Shown here: piece after piece, positions 52,540 to 61,012 of the stretch
Numbering within the stretch: position 1 is the stretch's first letter
Layout: every line of letters begins with the position of its first letter
NCBI GenBank assembly: GCA_027214385.1
Contig: JAPVXR010000012.1
Location: 79,515-143,514 of the forward strand
From: Cryomorphaceae bacterium 1068
GTDB taxonomy: Bacteria > Bacteroidota > Bacteroidia > Flavobacteriales_D > Cryomorphaceae
DNA length: 64,000 nucleotides
Direction: 5' to 3'
Program-made: the position numbers and the translations under genes
The notes under the pieces: generated by a model
What the model was told of the DNA's origin: nothing
Databases searched by the model: none
What the model saw: only the letters and a program-made list of their open reading frames with translations

Positions 52540-54912
52540 ATGAAACCAGCGAGCCTTTATGTTACGGCATTTGCTTTGCTCGCCATCGTGGGGTGCAATG
52601 AAACGACCCCGCAGCAAATCGAAAAAAAGTCTGAACCATCCGGTGGTTTGGATCGAACTCATCTTCCGATTGAAGCGCCGACGTACCCGGCAGTTACCGA
52701 GCTCGATGCTCGCAATGCCACACCTCCTCCTCGATTTGAGGTAAAGGCACCTGAAAAGGCTCCTAATGTTGTAATCGTGTTAATAGATGATCAGGGCTTT
52801 GGCGCTGCAAGCGCCTTTGGTGGCCCCATCAATGAGCCTACTGCAGATAGATTAGCAGCTGAAGGTCTAAAGTACAACTGTTTTCACACGACTGCCCTCT
52901 GTTCGCCTACGCGTACTGCTATTCTGACCGGGCGAAATCATCATCAGAATAATGCGGGTGCCATTATGGAGTTGGCCACAGGATTTCAGGGAAATACCGG
53001 GATTCGCCCCAAAAGCGTAGCCCCTCTTGCAGAAATGTTGCGATTGAACGGATACAGCACGGCTATGTTTGGAAAGTACCACGAAACGCCGCCATGGGAA
53101 ACTTCCGTATCCGGTCCATATGACCGTTGGCCTACACGATCCGGTTTTGATAAATTCTACGGCTTTATTGGCGGAGAAACCAACCAATGGGCTCCGGCAG
53201 TATATGACGGAACGATCCGTGTAGAAGTTGAAAGAACCGAAGATTATCACTTCACCACTGACATGACCGATCAGGCCATCAATTGGGTAAGTGCTCAACA
53301 ATCACTAATCCCTGACAAGCCTTTCTATATCTACTTCTCTACCGGAGCTACACATGCACCACACCATGTACCAAAAGAATACATTGAAAAATACAAAGGC
53401 AAGTTTGATCAAGGTTGGGATAAATTGAGAGAAGAAACCTTCGCTCGTCAAAAAGCGATGGGTGTCATTCCCGAAGATGCACAACTGACGGAAAGACCGG
53501 ATGAAATTCCATCATGGGATAGTCAAACACCGGAACAAAAAGAACTATTTGCCAGACAAATGGAAGTATTCGCAGGTTTTGCCGAGCATACCGATCAAGA
53601 GGTAGGTAGACTGGTCGAATCATTGGAAGAGATTGGCGAATTGGACAATACTTTATTCCTCTACGTGATAGGCGACAATGGATCGAGCGCTGAAGGTGGT
53701 CCGCAAGGAACTTTTAATGAAATGATGGCATTGAACGGGGTTCTTAGCGAAGCTTCGCAAATGATGGATCATATAGATGATTGGGGAGGCCCAAATACCT
53801 TCCCACACTTTGCCATTGGTTGGGCACATGCTACCAATACTCCATTTCAATGGACCAAGCAGGTAGCATCACACTTTGGTGGTACGCGAAATGGAATGGT
53901 GGTTCATTGGCCGGAAGGCATTGAATCAAAAGGCGAAGTTCGCTCTCAGTTTACCCATGTCACTGATGTGGCTCCAACTGTTTTAGAAGCTGCCGGACTG
54001 CCTTTCCCAACTTCAGTGAATGGAGCCGAGCAAACGCCGTTTGCAGGTACTTCGTTTGCGTTTTCTTTTGACGATGCAGACGCACCCGAGACCCATACTA
54101 CCCAATACTTTGAGATGTTCGGTAACAGAGGGATTTATAGCGAAGGATGGACCGCTAGCACACGTCACTCTGTACCTTGGTTAATGGCACCAGAATTGCC
54201 TCCCCTCGAAGAAGATGTTTGGGAGCTGTATCATGTGGATGAAGACTTTTCACAGGCCAATGATTTAGCTGAATCCAATCCCGAAAAACTAAAGGAACTT
54301 CAGGATTTGTTTAGAAAGGAAGCCATTAAAAACAATGTGTTTCCTATCGACGACAGAAGAGCTGAACGTTTCAATGCTGAAATTGCCGGCCGTGGAGATA
54401 TAATGGGTAACCGTAACTCATTGACTCTCTACGAAGGAATGACAGGCATCATGGAAAATGTGTTCATCAACAATAAGACGAAAGACTATACCATGGTCGC
54501 TGAGGTGGTATTGGACGATGCCAATACCAATGGCGTGATTATATCTCAAGCAGGCCGTTTTGGTGGATGGTCCCTCTATATGAAAAACGGTAGGGTGCAT
54601 CATGACTACAATTATTTTGGGTTGGAGCATACGAATATTGCTTCTACACAAGCACTCGGTGCGGGAAGCCATGAAATCAAATTTGAATTCATCATTGATG
54701 AACCCGTACCTGCCTCAGGCGGTAAATGTATTTTGTATGTAGATGGTGAGAAGGTTGCTGAAGGGCAAATCCCAAAAACGCAGCCTTTTGCATATTCAGG
54801 AGATGAAGGTGTAGATGTAGGTACCGACAACGAAACCAACGTGACCAACGACTATAAAGAAGACGATAATAAGTTTGAAGGGAAGATCAAAAAGGTAACG
54901 GTCAATATTTGA
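52540..54912 (+). CDS. Arylsulfatase-type sulfatase, lipoprotein
   Basis: A 790-residue lipoprotein (signal ending AIVGC, Cys 19) of the formylglycine-dependent sulfatase family. The modification motif is ALCSPTRTAILTGRN with Cys 121, the N-terminal metal motif is VIVLIDDQGFG, and later VIGDNGSSAEG carries the metal ligands. The C-terminal 180 residues form a LamG/concanavalin-like beta domain. The insert-rich architecture matches the large arylsulfatases of the PAS type. It would release sulfate from sulfated glycans or aryl esters outside the cell. No sulfatase-maturing enzyme is in the window. A terminator follows. Confidence 0.92.
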   Translation: MKPASLYVTAFALLAIVGCNETTPQQIEKKSEPSGGLDRTHLPIEAPTYPAVTELDARNATPPPRFEVKAPEKAPNVVIVLIDDQGFGAASAFGGPINEPTADRLAAEGLKYNCFHTTALCSPTRTAILTGRNHHQNNAGAIMELATGFQGNTGIRPKSVAPLAEMLRLNGYSTAMFGKYHETPPWETSVSGPYDRWPTRSGFDKFYGFIGGETNQWAPAVYDGTIRVEVERTEDYHFTTDMTDQAINWVSAQQSLIPDKPFYIYFSTGATHAPHHVPKEYIEKYKGKFDQGWDKLREETFARQKAMGVIPEDAQLTERPDEIPSWDSQTPEQKELFARQMEVFAGFAEHTDQEVGRLVESLEEIGELDNTLFLYVIGDNGSSAEGGPQGTFNEMMALNGVLSEASQMMDHIDDWGGPNTFPHFAIGWAHATNTPFQWTKQVASHFGGTRNGMVVHWPEGIESKGEVRSQFTHVTDVAPTVLEAAGLPFPTSVNGAEQTPFAGTSFAFSFDDADAPETHTTQYFEMFGNRGIYSEGWTASTRHSVPWLMAPELPPLEEDVWELYHVDEDFSQANDLAESNPEKLKELQDLFRKEAIKNNVFPIDDRRAERFNAEIAGRGDIMGNRNSLTLYEGMTGIMENVFINNKTKDYTMVAEVVLDDANTNGVIISQAGRFGGWSLYMKNGRVHHDYNYFGLEHTNIASTQALGAGSHEIKFEFIIDEPVPASGGKCILYVDGEKVAEGQIPKTQPFAYSGDEGVDVGTDNETNVTNDYKEDDNKFEGKIKKVTVNI

Positions 54913-54961
54913 GGTAAATCACATAGAGAATACTCATAAGGAAGTAGTACGAACTACGCGG

Positions 54962-54994
54962 AGCATAAAGGGCATATTAATGCCCTTTTATGCT
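54962..54994 (+). terminator. Intrinsic terminator after the sulfatase gene
   Basis: AGCATAAAGGGCAT pairs with ATGCCCTTTTATGCT across a four-base loop with one bulge; AT-rich sequence follows on both sides. Confidence 0.7.
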
Positions 54995-55020
54995 TGCGGT
55001 TTAAAGCATTATTAAGGACG

Positions 55021-55815
55021 ATGAACATCAGGTATATATCAGGAGCCGTCATTTCTTTTCCGCTTCTTCCTTTTATGTATTTTCAGGGAAAGCGGATTAG
55101 AGCAAGTGTGCCTAAACTACCCGAAGCGGAGGGAATCGAGGGACATTGTTCAAACCAAAAAAGCGGAAATACCTTAACTGTAATTTCCATTGGCGAAAGT
55201 ACCATCGCAGGAGTTGGCGTCCGGACTCACGAAGAAGGCTTTACCGGAACCTTTGCCAAAGAGATATCAAGGTTGTACAATAGAAGTGTGCAATGGAAAG
55301 TATACGCGCGTAGCGGTTATACGGCAGGCAGTGTAGACAAGAAGCTAATCCCTGAAATCACCGAGAACCAAGCCGATTTGATCGTGATAGGATTGGGTGG
55401 CAACGATGCCTTTACCCTAAGTCGCCCCTCCAAGTGGAAGGCTGATATTCATTCGTTAATCGAATCCCTTCGATCCAAATTTCCCAAGGCCATTATTGTT
55501 TTTTGCCATATGCCGCCCATTAAGGAATTCCCTGCTTTCACTCCCCTCATTAAGTTTACCATTGGAAATCTTGTAGAAATTTTGGGGGAAGAACTTCGAA
55601 AGGTGGTAAGCCAATACCAAAATGTGTTTTACCTCGGAGAGAAAATCACGTTGAAAAGGTGGATCGATAAATTTGATTTGAAGGCTGGAAAAGAAGACTT
55701 TTTTAGTGACGGTGTGCATCCATCCAAACTCACCTACCAGACTTGGGCCAAGGACATAGCAGGTGGAGTATTTGCCAATGAAAACATAAAAACTGCACTG
55801 CAGCAAAGTGTGTAA
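55021..55815 (+). CDS. SGNH/GDSL hydrolase family protein
   Basis: A 264-residue protein with a hydrophobic N-terminus (about 5-25). SGNH blocks are visible: block I SIGESTIAGVG with the catalytic Ser, block II/III GLGGNDAF with Gly and Asn, and block V DGVHPSKLTY with the Asp/His dyad. The family comprises esterases and deacetylases, e.g. of polysaccharides. The ATG at 55021 is preferred to a TTG 27 bases upstream that lies inside the terminator. First of a run of plus-strand singletons. Confidence 0.85.
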   Translation: MNIRYISGAVISFPLLPFMYFQGKRIRASVPKLPEAEGIEGHCSNQKSGNTLTVISIGESTIAGVGVRTHEEGFTGTFAKEISRLYNRSVQWKVYARSGYTAGSVDKKLIPEITENQADLIVIGLGGNDAFTLSRPSKWKADIHSLIESLRSKFPKAIIVFCHMPPIKEFPAFTPLIKFTIGNLVEILGEELRKVVSQYQNVFYLGEKITLKRWIDKFDLKAGKEDFFSDGVHPSKLTYQTWAKDIAGGVFANENIKTALQQSV

Positions 55816-55871
55816 AGCGTGCTTTGAAGGATGCATACCATGAACAATCCAATATCGCGAAACAGAAGATA

Positions 55872-56759
55872 ATGAAACGGATTCTAGTCACGGGAGCAAC
55901 GGGAAATATTGGACTTGAAGTTGTCCGCTATTTGAGTGAGTTCAAATCGGGTACGCAGATTTACGCAGCGGTTAGAAATACCGAAAGCGCCAAAAAGTCA
56001 TTTCGTGGATACTCCGATTTATCTTTCAGGGAGTTTGATTTTGGAAAGCGTGAAACGTTCGCCCCCGCATTCGATCAGGTCGATATTCTATTCTTATTGC
56101 GACCACCACAAATTTCAGACGTAGAAAACGTCTTTCGACCACTTTTGACTTCAGCTAAGAAGTGTGGAATAAGCAAGGTCGTATTCTTATCCGTTCAAGG
56201 TGCTGAACGGAGTAAAGTCATTCCTCACAACAAAATTGAAAGGCTGATTAAGGAGCTTAATTTCGACTACATCTTTGTGCGACCGAGCTACTTCATGCAG
56301 AATCTGACAACCACCTTGCTTCCGGAAATTGCAAACGATCAAACAATCACGCTGCCCTCAGGAAAAGCTAAGTTCAATTGGGTTGACGTCAAGAATATAG
56401 GTGAAGCTGCCGCTGTGCTCATTGCGCAATTTGAAAATCATCAAAATCAAGCCTTCGAAATAACGGGAACTGAAAACAAAAACTTCGGAGATGTAGCTGA
56501 TTTAATGACGGAGATAACGGGGCGACGAATATCTTTTAAAAGCATCAATCCTGTCCGTTTTTATTTCCGAAAGAAAAACGAAGGAATTAACGGCGAGTTT
56601 GCCATGGTCATGACCATACTTCACTTTTTACCACGACTTCAAAGAGAACCGGAAATTTCAGGCAATTATCAACTATTGACGAGAAAGGTACCGACCACAT
56701 TGCGCGAATTTATTGAACGGGAAAAAGAGAAGCTAACCTCACCTCAATCTCATGTTTAG
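55872..56759 (+). CDS. NAD(P)H-binding SDR-type protein (NmrA-like)
   Basis: A 295-residue Rossmann protein starting MKRILVTGATGNIG, the glycine motif of NmrA-like atypical short-chain dehydrogenases. VFLSVQGAERSKVIPHNKIERLI and FVRPSYFMQNL follow family positions; the catalytic Tyr-Lys pair of typical SDRs is not evident. Relatives act as NADP sensors or NADPH:quinone reductases. The ATG at 55872 places the nucleotide motif at the N-terminus; the upstream TTG at 55824 does not. Confidence 0.88.
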   Translation: MKRILVTGATGNIGLEVVRYLSEFKSGTQIYAAVRNTESAKKSFRGYSDLSFREFDFGKRETFAPAFDQVDILFLLRPPQISDVENVFRPLLTSAKKCGISKVVFLSVQGAERSKVIPHNKIERLIKELNFDYIFVRPSYFMQNLTTTLLPEIANDQTITLPSGKAKFNWVDVKNIGEAAAVLIAQFENHQNQAFEITGTENKNFGDVADLMTEITGRRISFKSINPVRFYFRKKNEGINGEFAMVMTILHFLPRLQREPEISGNYQLLTRKVPTTLREFIEREKEKLTSPQSHV

Positions 56760-56813
56760 CAAAGGCTCCAAGAGGTGCGTTGCCATCCCAATCTGCATTA
56801 AAACAATCAAGGC

Positions 56814-57398
56814 TTGGCAGATTTAACCACACTTATTTTTGATGTCTACAGATTCGATGTGCTCATTGGCTTTGGAATCTACTCTACATTCTATTTTCTT
56901 TTGCAGCCTCTTTTAAAACGGCGCAGCTTTTTCAAAGCATTTGACCATTCGGCAATAGAGCTGATCATCTATGGAGGAGTTTTGTCGTTTGGCTTATTCT
57001 TTCTAGGCGCTCTTATCGGAGAATCTTACGACAAACCGGTGGAAGCTGCGGCAGGGGAGGTGGCAACTAATAGGCAGCTCACATTTTGGATTCAGATACT
57101 CGTATGGTTTCTGCTTTCGCAGTCGTTCAGAATTGGTCTTGTCAGGAAATATTGGCTATCGAGAGTCTTGGTCATTCTGCTATCCATCATCTCCTATGAA
57201 GTTTTTGTGATCATCTTAACGAGCTTGCACCGCGATTATACGAATGACTCGATGCTCGGACTGAACCGGACTATAGGGGCTCAATGGATTTTCTACGGAC
57301 TGCTGTTTAAGTTAGTGACGTTTGTGGTGATGAACTTGATTTATTATTTTGCCCTGAAAAGAATCATAGAGCAGGTGCGCCATCGGCGAAGACAATAA
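56814..57398 (+). CDS. Membrane protein, unknown function
   Basis: A 194-residue protein with about five membrane helices (around 15-35, 48-70, 90-108, 115-138, 155-180) and a basic C-terminus (EQVRHRRRQ). I do not recognise the family. The reading frame has no ATG before the fourth helix, so it must start at the TTG at 56814 or another non-ATG codon; this lowers certainty. It lies 54 bases after the SDR gene and may belong to the same transcript. Confidence 0.55.
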   Translation: MADLTTLIFDVYRFDVLIGFGIYSTFYFLLQPLLKRRSFFKAFDHSAIELIIYGGVLSFGLFFLGALIGESYDKPVEAAAGEVATNRQLTFWIQILVWFLLSQSFRIGLVRKYWLSRVLVILLSIISYEVFVIILTSLHRDYTNDSMLGLNRTIGAQWIFYGLLFKLVTFVVMNLIYYFALKRIIEQVRHRRRQ

Positions 57399-57453
57399 GC
57401 CGAATCAGATTAGAATGACAACATCTGCTTTCAATAAAACAATTGACCAACGA

Positions 57454-57478
57454 GCCGTTGACATCATCCGAAAACGGC
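57454..57478. terminator. Weak hairpin, possible terminator
   Basis: GCCGTT and AACGGC arms flank a 13-base loop, followed by ACCTTTT. It lies between the two membrane protein genes. Confidence 0.35.
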
Positions 57479-57514
57479 ACCTTTTGTAGCCAATCAATGC
57501 CCGTAGATCTGATT

Positions 57515-57952
57515 ATGAAAACGACCATTCATTGGCGAACGATATTCTTAAAAGTGATAGGTGTTGTGCTGATTGTCTTTGCTATCATTAAGATGACTGT
57601 GAATCCTGCATTCTTCACTTTTCTATTGGTCGTGGGTGTTATTTTCTTGTGGGCCGGAAAGATCCTTCGAATAGAAATTGACAACCACGAGATTCGGTTT
57701 ATACGGTATTACTTGAATGGTACAATTAAGAAGACGGACAGAATAAAGCTTGCAGATATTGTCAAAGTAGAATACGAAGAAGGGAGTACAATTTGGGAGG
57801 ATCTTTTTCTCAGTGCCATCCCTTCAAGAAACCCCGACAAACTGATCATCTACAGAAAGCACGAAGAGCCAAGCGAGTATGAACTGTATTTCTACAAAAG
57901 TGAAATCAGAGTAATCGTCGAAATCCTTAATAAAAGTGAAAACAGATCATAG
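57515..57952 (+). CDS. Two-helix membrane protein with PH-like C-terminal region, unknown function
   Basis: A 145-residue protein with two N-terminal membrane helices (about 10-45) followed by a strand-rich cytoplasmic part (RIEIDNHEIRFIRYYLNGTIKKTDRI, then VKVEYEEGSTIWEDL, YELYFYKSEIRVIVEILN). The layout resembles small bacterial bPH-domain membrane proteins, but no family is assigned. The ATG at 57515 is used; an ATG at 57497 is also possible. Confidence 0.6.
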   Translation: MKTTIHWRTIFLKVIGVVLIVFAIIKMTVNPAFFTFLLVVGVIFLWAGKILRIEIDNHEIRFIRYYLNGTIKKTDRIKLADIVKVEYEEGSTIWEDLFLSAIPSRNPDKLIIYRKHEEPSEYELYFYKSEIRVIVEILNKSENRS

Positions 57953-58010
57953 CTATGCGCAGGATGACATAGCTTCACTACCTTGAGCTGCGCCATCACA
58001 TATCTGGCCT
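57943..58010. repeat. Imperfect palindrome, possibly a decayed attC site
   Basis: CAGAT...ATG-CGCAG (57943-57965 region) pairs with CTGCGC-CAT...ATCTG (57990s-58008), enclosing an internal hairpin AGCTATG/CATAGCT (57951-57957 and 57968-57974). The outer boxes do not read GTT, so this is not a functional attC as it stands. It shares the 9-mer CATAGCTTC with the hairpins at 58463 and 61546. Confidence 0.35.
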
Positions 58011-58022
58011 CGAACTTAAAGA

Positions 58023-58421
58023 ATGAAGAAACTACTGGCATTATTATCATCTGGTATCCTTTGGATTGGGGTAGTTTCGGGTCAGACAAGTTCCGGTGAA
58101 GAATTGATTGTCGGGACTTGGATATTCTCTTCTCAGTTCTATGATTCGGAGAATACCATTTCCATAGAAGATTGGCCGATAGAGAAATTGACATTTGAAG
58201 AAAATGGGTTTTTCAAATTGGAAACGGAAGCTGAAGTCTTAACCGGTCGATACGAATTCGTTGGTACACATATTGTGTTTAGAGACGTTTCAAAAAATGG
58301 CATTGAGCAAGAAGGTGAGGAAATCTTGTTTCTCTCAAACCTTGATTCGTTAACCCTGACCATTCAGGCTAAAATGGAAAATGGAATCCTCTACATTGAA
58401 TACGATAAAGAAGAAGACTAG
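58023..58421 (+). CDS. Small secreted lipocalin-like protein
   Basis: A 132-residue protein with a signal peptide (about 1-20, VVSG/Q) and a mature beta domain with the pattern of Bacteroidota lipocalin-like proteins: LIVGTWIFSSQFYDSEN, EKLTFEENGFFKLE, GRYEFVGTHIVF, ending LYIEYDKEED. Small size suggests a shortened barrel. Ligand unknown. It is flanked on both sides by hairpin-forming intergenic sequence. Confidence 0.6.
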   Translation: MKKLLALLSSGILWIGVVSGQTSSGEELIVGTWIFSSQFYDSENTISIEDWPIEKLTFEENGFFKLETEAEVLTGRYEFVGTHIVFRDVSKNGIEQEGEEILFLSNLDSLTLTIQAKMENGILYIEYDKEED

Positions 58422-58427
58422 TCACCG

Positions 58428-58479
58428 TAGCGGTCGGGCGGGCATGGCTGAATACTGTGAGCCATAGCTTCTCGCGCTA
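58428..58479. repeat. GC-rich imperfect palindrome between two secreted-protein genes
   Basis: TAGCG...GGCATGGCT (58428-58449) pairs imperfectly with AGCCATAGC...CGCTA (58460-58479) around a ten-base loop. It has no T tract, so it is not a simple terminator, and lacks GTT/AAC core boxes. It contains CATAGCTTC, also found in the hairpins at 57968 and 61546. Confidence 0.45.
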
Positions 58480-58501
58480 AGGGATAGCGGCCACCAAAAG
58501 A

Positions 58502-59152
58502 ATGAAGAAACTCATTTTCATCATAGCGATTCTACATCATGTCTCGGGTCTGTCTCAAGGGGTGTTTACGAGGCCTGCCGATACCATGATCACAGAGTCG
58601 GGCGATACGATGTACCTCACACCCGTTACCTTTCACCCTGTAGGTCAAGCCGAATACTATGACGGCAGTGGAAACCTCACGGAGACCATTGCGCTCATTT
58701 CTCCTGATACCGTATTGCTCACTTTTTATTACAATTCAGGTGCGGTAAAAGCAGCGTATTATAACAAACTGGCTGTGCCCATTGATACAGTGACCGACTT
58801 CAACCCTGAATGGCCCGGACATTTTAGAGTACGAAATATGACGTACTGCGAAAACGGGAATGTTCGTACGGATCATCGTTTGAACGATACGACTTACGAA
58901 GTTTACGATTGCCAGGGTAATTTGTGGGTACGAGCAGATTCGATCAATGACTACTTTATGCCTCTGGGCGCCTACACACTGCTCGACACCTTGACCGGGC
59001 AAATGCTAAAAAGGGGCGAAATGATTACATGTCCGTTCAATCGATTTACCTGCTGTGAGCAAGGGTGGTGGGACTTTTACGAGAATGGCATATTGATCGC
59101 GCGCGAATTATTTGAAGACGGGTGGTCGAAAGAAAAAATAAGCTACCGCTAG
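58502..59152 (+). CDS. Secreted protein with toxin-repeat/MORN-like pattern, unknown function
   Basis: A 216-residue protein with a signal peptide (about 1-19). The mature part shows short repeats of the type EYYDGSGNLTETI, TFYYNSGAVKAAYYN, YCENGNVRTDHRLND and FYENGILIARELFEDG, i.e. strands ending in a G-x-[ILV] turn like MORN-variant repeats of secreted Bacteroidota proteins. Two pairs of cysteines (CENG, CFNR..CCEQ type) are present. Function unknown. Confidence 0.6.
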   Translation: MKKLIFIIAILHHVSGLSQGVFTRPADTMITESGDTMYLTPVTFHPVGQAEYYDGSGNLTETIALISPDTVLLTFYYNSGAVKAAYYNKLAVPIDTVTDFNPEWPGHFRVRNMTYCENGNVRTDHRLNDTTYEVYDCQGNLWVRADSINDYFMPLGAYTLLDTLTGQMLKRGEMITCPFNRFTCCEQGWWDFYENGILIARELFEDGWSKEKISYR

Positions 59153-59221
59153 TATTGTATAAGAGTGCTCGGCTTGCTACCTTCCACCATCAGTATAATC
59201 TTGCTTGACTTCAAAACCCCT

Positions 59222-60133
59222 ATGCATATCAGAACCTCCATCATCCTATCGGGCATCATCTTCCTCACTTTCGGGTGCAGCGAGGCGCCAAACACCACGG
59301 CCGACCAAGAGGCAAAAGCCGAACCCGCCGTGGCCGCCACTGCGGAGCCAGAATGGACCCAAGACCAAGCCGATGCCAAAGCCAAGGTAGAAGAGCTATT
59401 GACTGCCGTCGGCAATGCAGATCCGGATGCGCTGGAAGCTTTGGTTTCTGACAAGGCAAACCTAGGAGCAGCCGTCATTCGAGACGGGGTCTCGACAAAT
59501 TCAGTCATGACGATCGGTGAGTATTTTGAACGCGCCCGGAGCAGAGACCCGAAACCGTTCTACGAGCCCGTAAATGAATACCAAATCCTGGTCAATAAAG
59601 GACAAATCGCTTTTGTGTGGGCCGATGCCATCCTGTGTACCTACGGGGTTCCAAAAACCAACAACATCGATGTATTTACTCTGATCAAGGAAGACGGCGA
59701 ATGGAAATTCATCAGCATTGGCTATACCAATACGCGACTGCCCGATGAGTTGAAAAAATTCGATATGGAGCTATTTGCAAAGAGTTACGCCCAGGTGTGG
59801 AGTGGCGTGCGCCCTAACTTTGTGTCCATGTTTTTTGAAGAAGACGGGGTATTGCAAACCAATGGTGGAACGCCTGCAGAAGGAAGCGCGCAAATAACCC
59901 AAGTGGTGCAAGATTTTATGCGCGACTTTCCCGAAAGGGTAGTGCGGTACGACAGCTTGGTGGCCACAGCCAAGGGAACGGAAATGCACTGGACACTCAC
60001 GGCTACGGATACCACAAACCGTAAGATAAACCTTAGCGGATATGAGCTTCTCCAAATGGGGGATAATGGCTTGATCTTAACATCCGAAAGGCATTTTCCG
60101 ACGGAGCAAGGGGATCAGACGCATAGCAACTAA
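59222..60133 (+). CDS. Lipoprotein with two NTF2-like (SnoaL-type) domains
   Basis: A 303-residue lipoprotein: signal ending LTFGC (Cys about 19), an Ala/Glu-rich linker, then two NTF2-like cone domains. The first spans about 45-160 (AKVEELLTAVGNADPDALEALV ... EDGEWKFISIGYTN) and the second about 175-300 (AKSYAQVWSGVRPNFVSMFFEEDG ... GTEMHWTLTATDTTNRK). The ATG at 59222 sits at the signal peptide; an in-frame TTG 57 bases upstream does not. NTF2-like domains bind small hydrophobic ligands or act as isomerases; here unknown. Last gene before the cassette array. Confidence 0.75.
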   Translation: MHIRTSIILSGIIFLTFGCSEAPNTTADQEAKAEPAVAATAEPEWTQDQADAKAKVEELLTAVGNADPDALEALVSDKANLGAAVIRDGVSTNSVMTIGEYFERARSRDPKPFYEPVNEYQILVNKGQIAFVWADAILCTYGVPKTNNIDVFTLIKEDGEWKFISIGYTNTRLPDELKKFDMELFAKSYAQVWSGVRPNFVSMFFEEDGVLQTNGGTPAEGSAQITQVVQDFMRDFPERVVRYDSLVATAKGTEMHWTLTATDTTNRKINLSGYELLQMGDNGLILTSERHFPTEQGDQTHSN

Positions 60134-60226
60134 TGAATCCCCTTTTTGCCAAACCACTCCTCAAGGTATACCACCCCAAGGCACGTTTCTCGATTTAGAT
60201 AATCCCGAATTTCCATTAAATTTGGA

Positions 60227-60305
60227 AAAGAACAATTGAACAAGACATGTTTATACGCCCATAAGCGGAATAAGCGCAACTGTTGCACTTATTCAATTGT
60301 TGGCA
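60227..60305. other. attC-like recombination site A (proximal end of the cassette array)
   Basis: The 14-base arms AACAATTGAACAAG (60231-60244) and CTTATTCAATTGTT (60288-60301) match in 13 of 14 positions and end in the core GTTGGCA (60299-60305). The left outer box reads AAAGAAC, keeping AAC but not the full RYYYAAC. A second inner hairpin (TTATACGC/GCGGAATAA) lies between. GTTGGCA here is complementary to TGCCAAC at site B, as expected for the two ends of one cassette. Confidence 0.6.
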
Positions 60306-60317
60306 TTAATTAAAGAA

Positions 60318-60941
60318 ATGAACAGCTTAATTGAAAAGAAAGACTCAATAGTCAACTTTTACGATATAAAAAATATAACGGAACGGGATCGACTAATTGA
60401 AGAAATCGGAAAGTACACAGACAGCAAGGAGGAGAGCGAAGTAGTTAAAGAGATTCGATCAAATTTTAGTCAAGCCTACTTTTCAGGACTTAACGTCATT
60501 TATATAGCCTTGAGTAGTAATCCTCAAAAATGGTCTGCGTTCTTTAAAGAGGAATATGAAAGAGCTTTCGAGACAGCAAAAAGAACTGACAACTCATTCG
60601 AGATTTTAGATTGTCTAGTATCTATAGGCTTAACAGATGTAACTAAGGTACCAGCAATTGATGAAATAGTTGAACTACTGGAAAATCATCTAGAACATGA
60701 GAAAGATACAATTAGGTTCAAAGCAATATGGTATTTGGGTGATTGGATTTCAAGTAAGAATAAAGCCAAGTACCCTGAGGTAATTAAAAAGATTAGAACC
60801 AGATTACGGGACGATAATTGGAAAATCAGATACTTAACCAGCTCCGTTCTAAGACGAATGGACGAACTATCTTCAACCTTCAAGCTCGATATGATGGATA
60901 GATTAAAAGCTAAATTCTATGATCCATTTGAACTGTCATAA
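60318..60941 (+). CDS. HEAT-like helical repeat protein, cassette 1 first gene
   Basis: A 207-residue all-helical cytoplasmic protein. The second half holds HEAT-like repeats (AIDEIVELLENHLEHEKDTIRF, then KAIWYLGDWISS and YPEVIKKIRTRLRDDNWKIRY, where the D-x-x-x-x-R positions are typical). No enzyme motif is seen. The ATG at 60318 lies 13 bases after the GTTGGCA core; a TTG at 60297 overlaps the core itself. The gene is the first of two in the cassette. Function unknown. Confidence 0.65.
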   Translation: MNSLIEKKDSIVNFYDIKNITERDRLIEEIGKYTDSKEESEVVKEIRSNFSQAYFSGLNVIYIALSSNPQKWSAFFKEEYERAFETAKRTDNSFEILDCLVSIGLTDVTKVPAIDEIVELLENHLEHEKDTIRFKAIWYLGDWISSKNKAKYPEVIKKIRTRLRDDNWKIRYLTSSVLRRMDELSSTFKLDMMDRLKAKFYDPFELS

Positions 60942-61002
60942 TAGAGTCGTCATCTATAATAATGATTGTGTAGACTACTCTCTTTGGCTACTACATCTCA
61001 TC

Positions 61003-61010
61003 AATATTTG
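61003..61010 (+). promoter_or_regulatory. Near-consensus promoter element inside cassette 1
   Basis: AATATTTG differs from TAnnTTTG in the first base, has TTTG 16 bases upstream (60983-60986), and ends two bases before the ATG at 61013. The second cassette gene may thus have its own, leaderless promoter. Confidence 0.4.
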
Positions 61011-61012
61011 AT

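Noticed and set aside
56760..56813. Possible attC site around GTTGCCA...TTGGCAG
   Set aside because: Only five bases pair, the core does not match, and no second arm is found at the expected distance.
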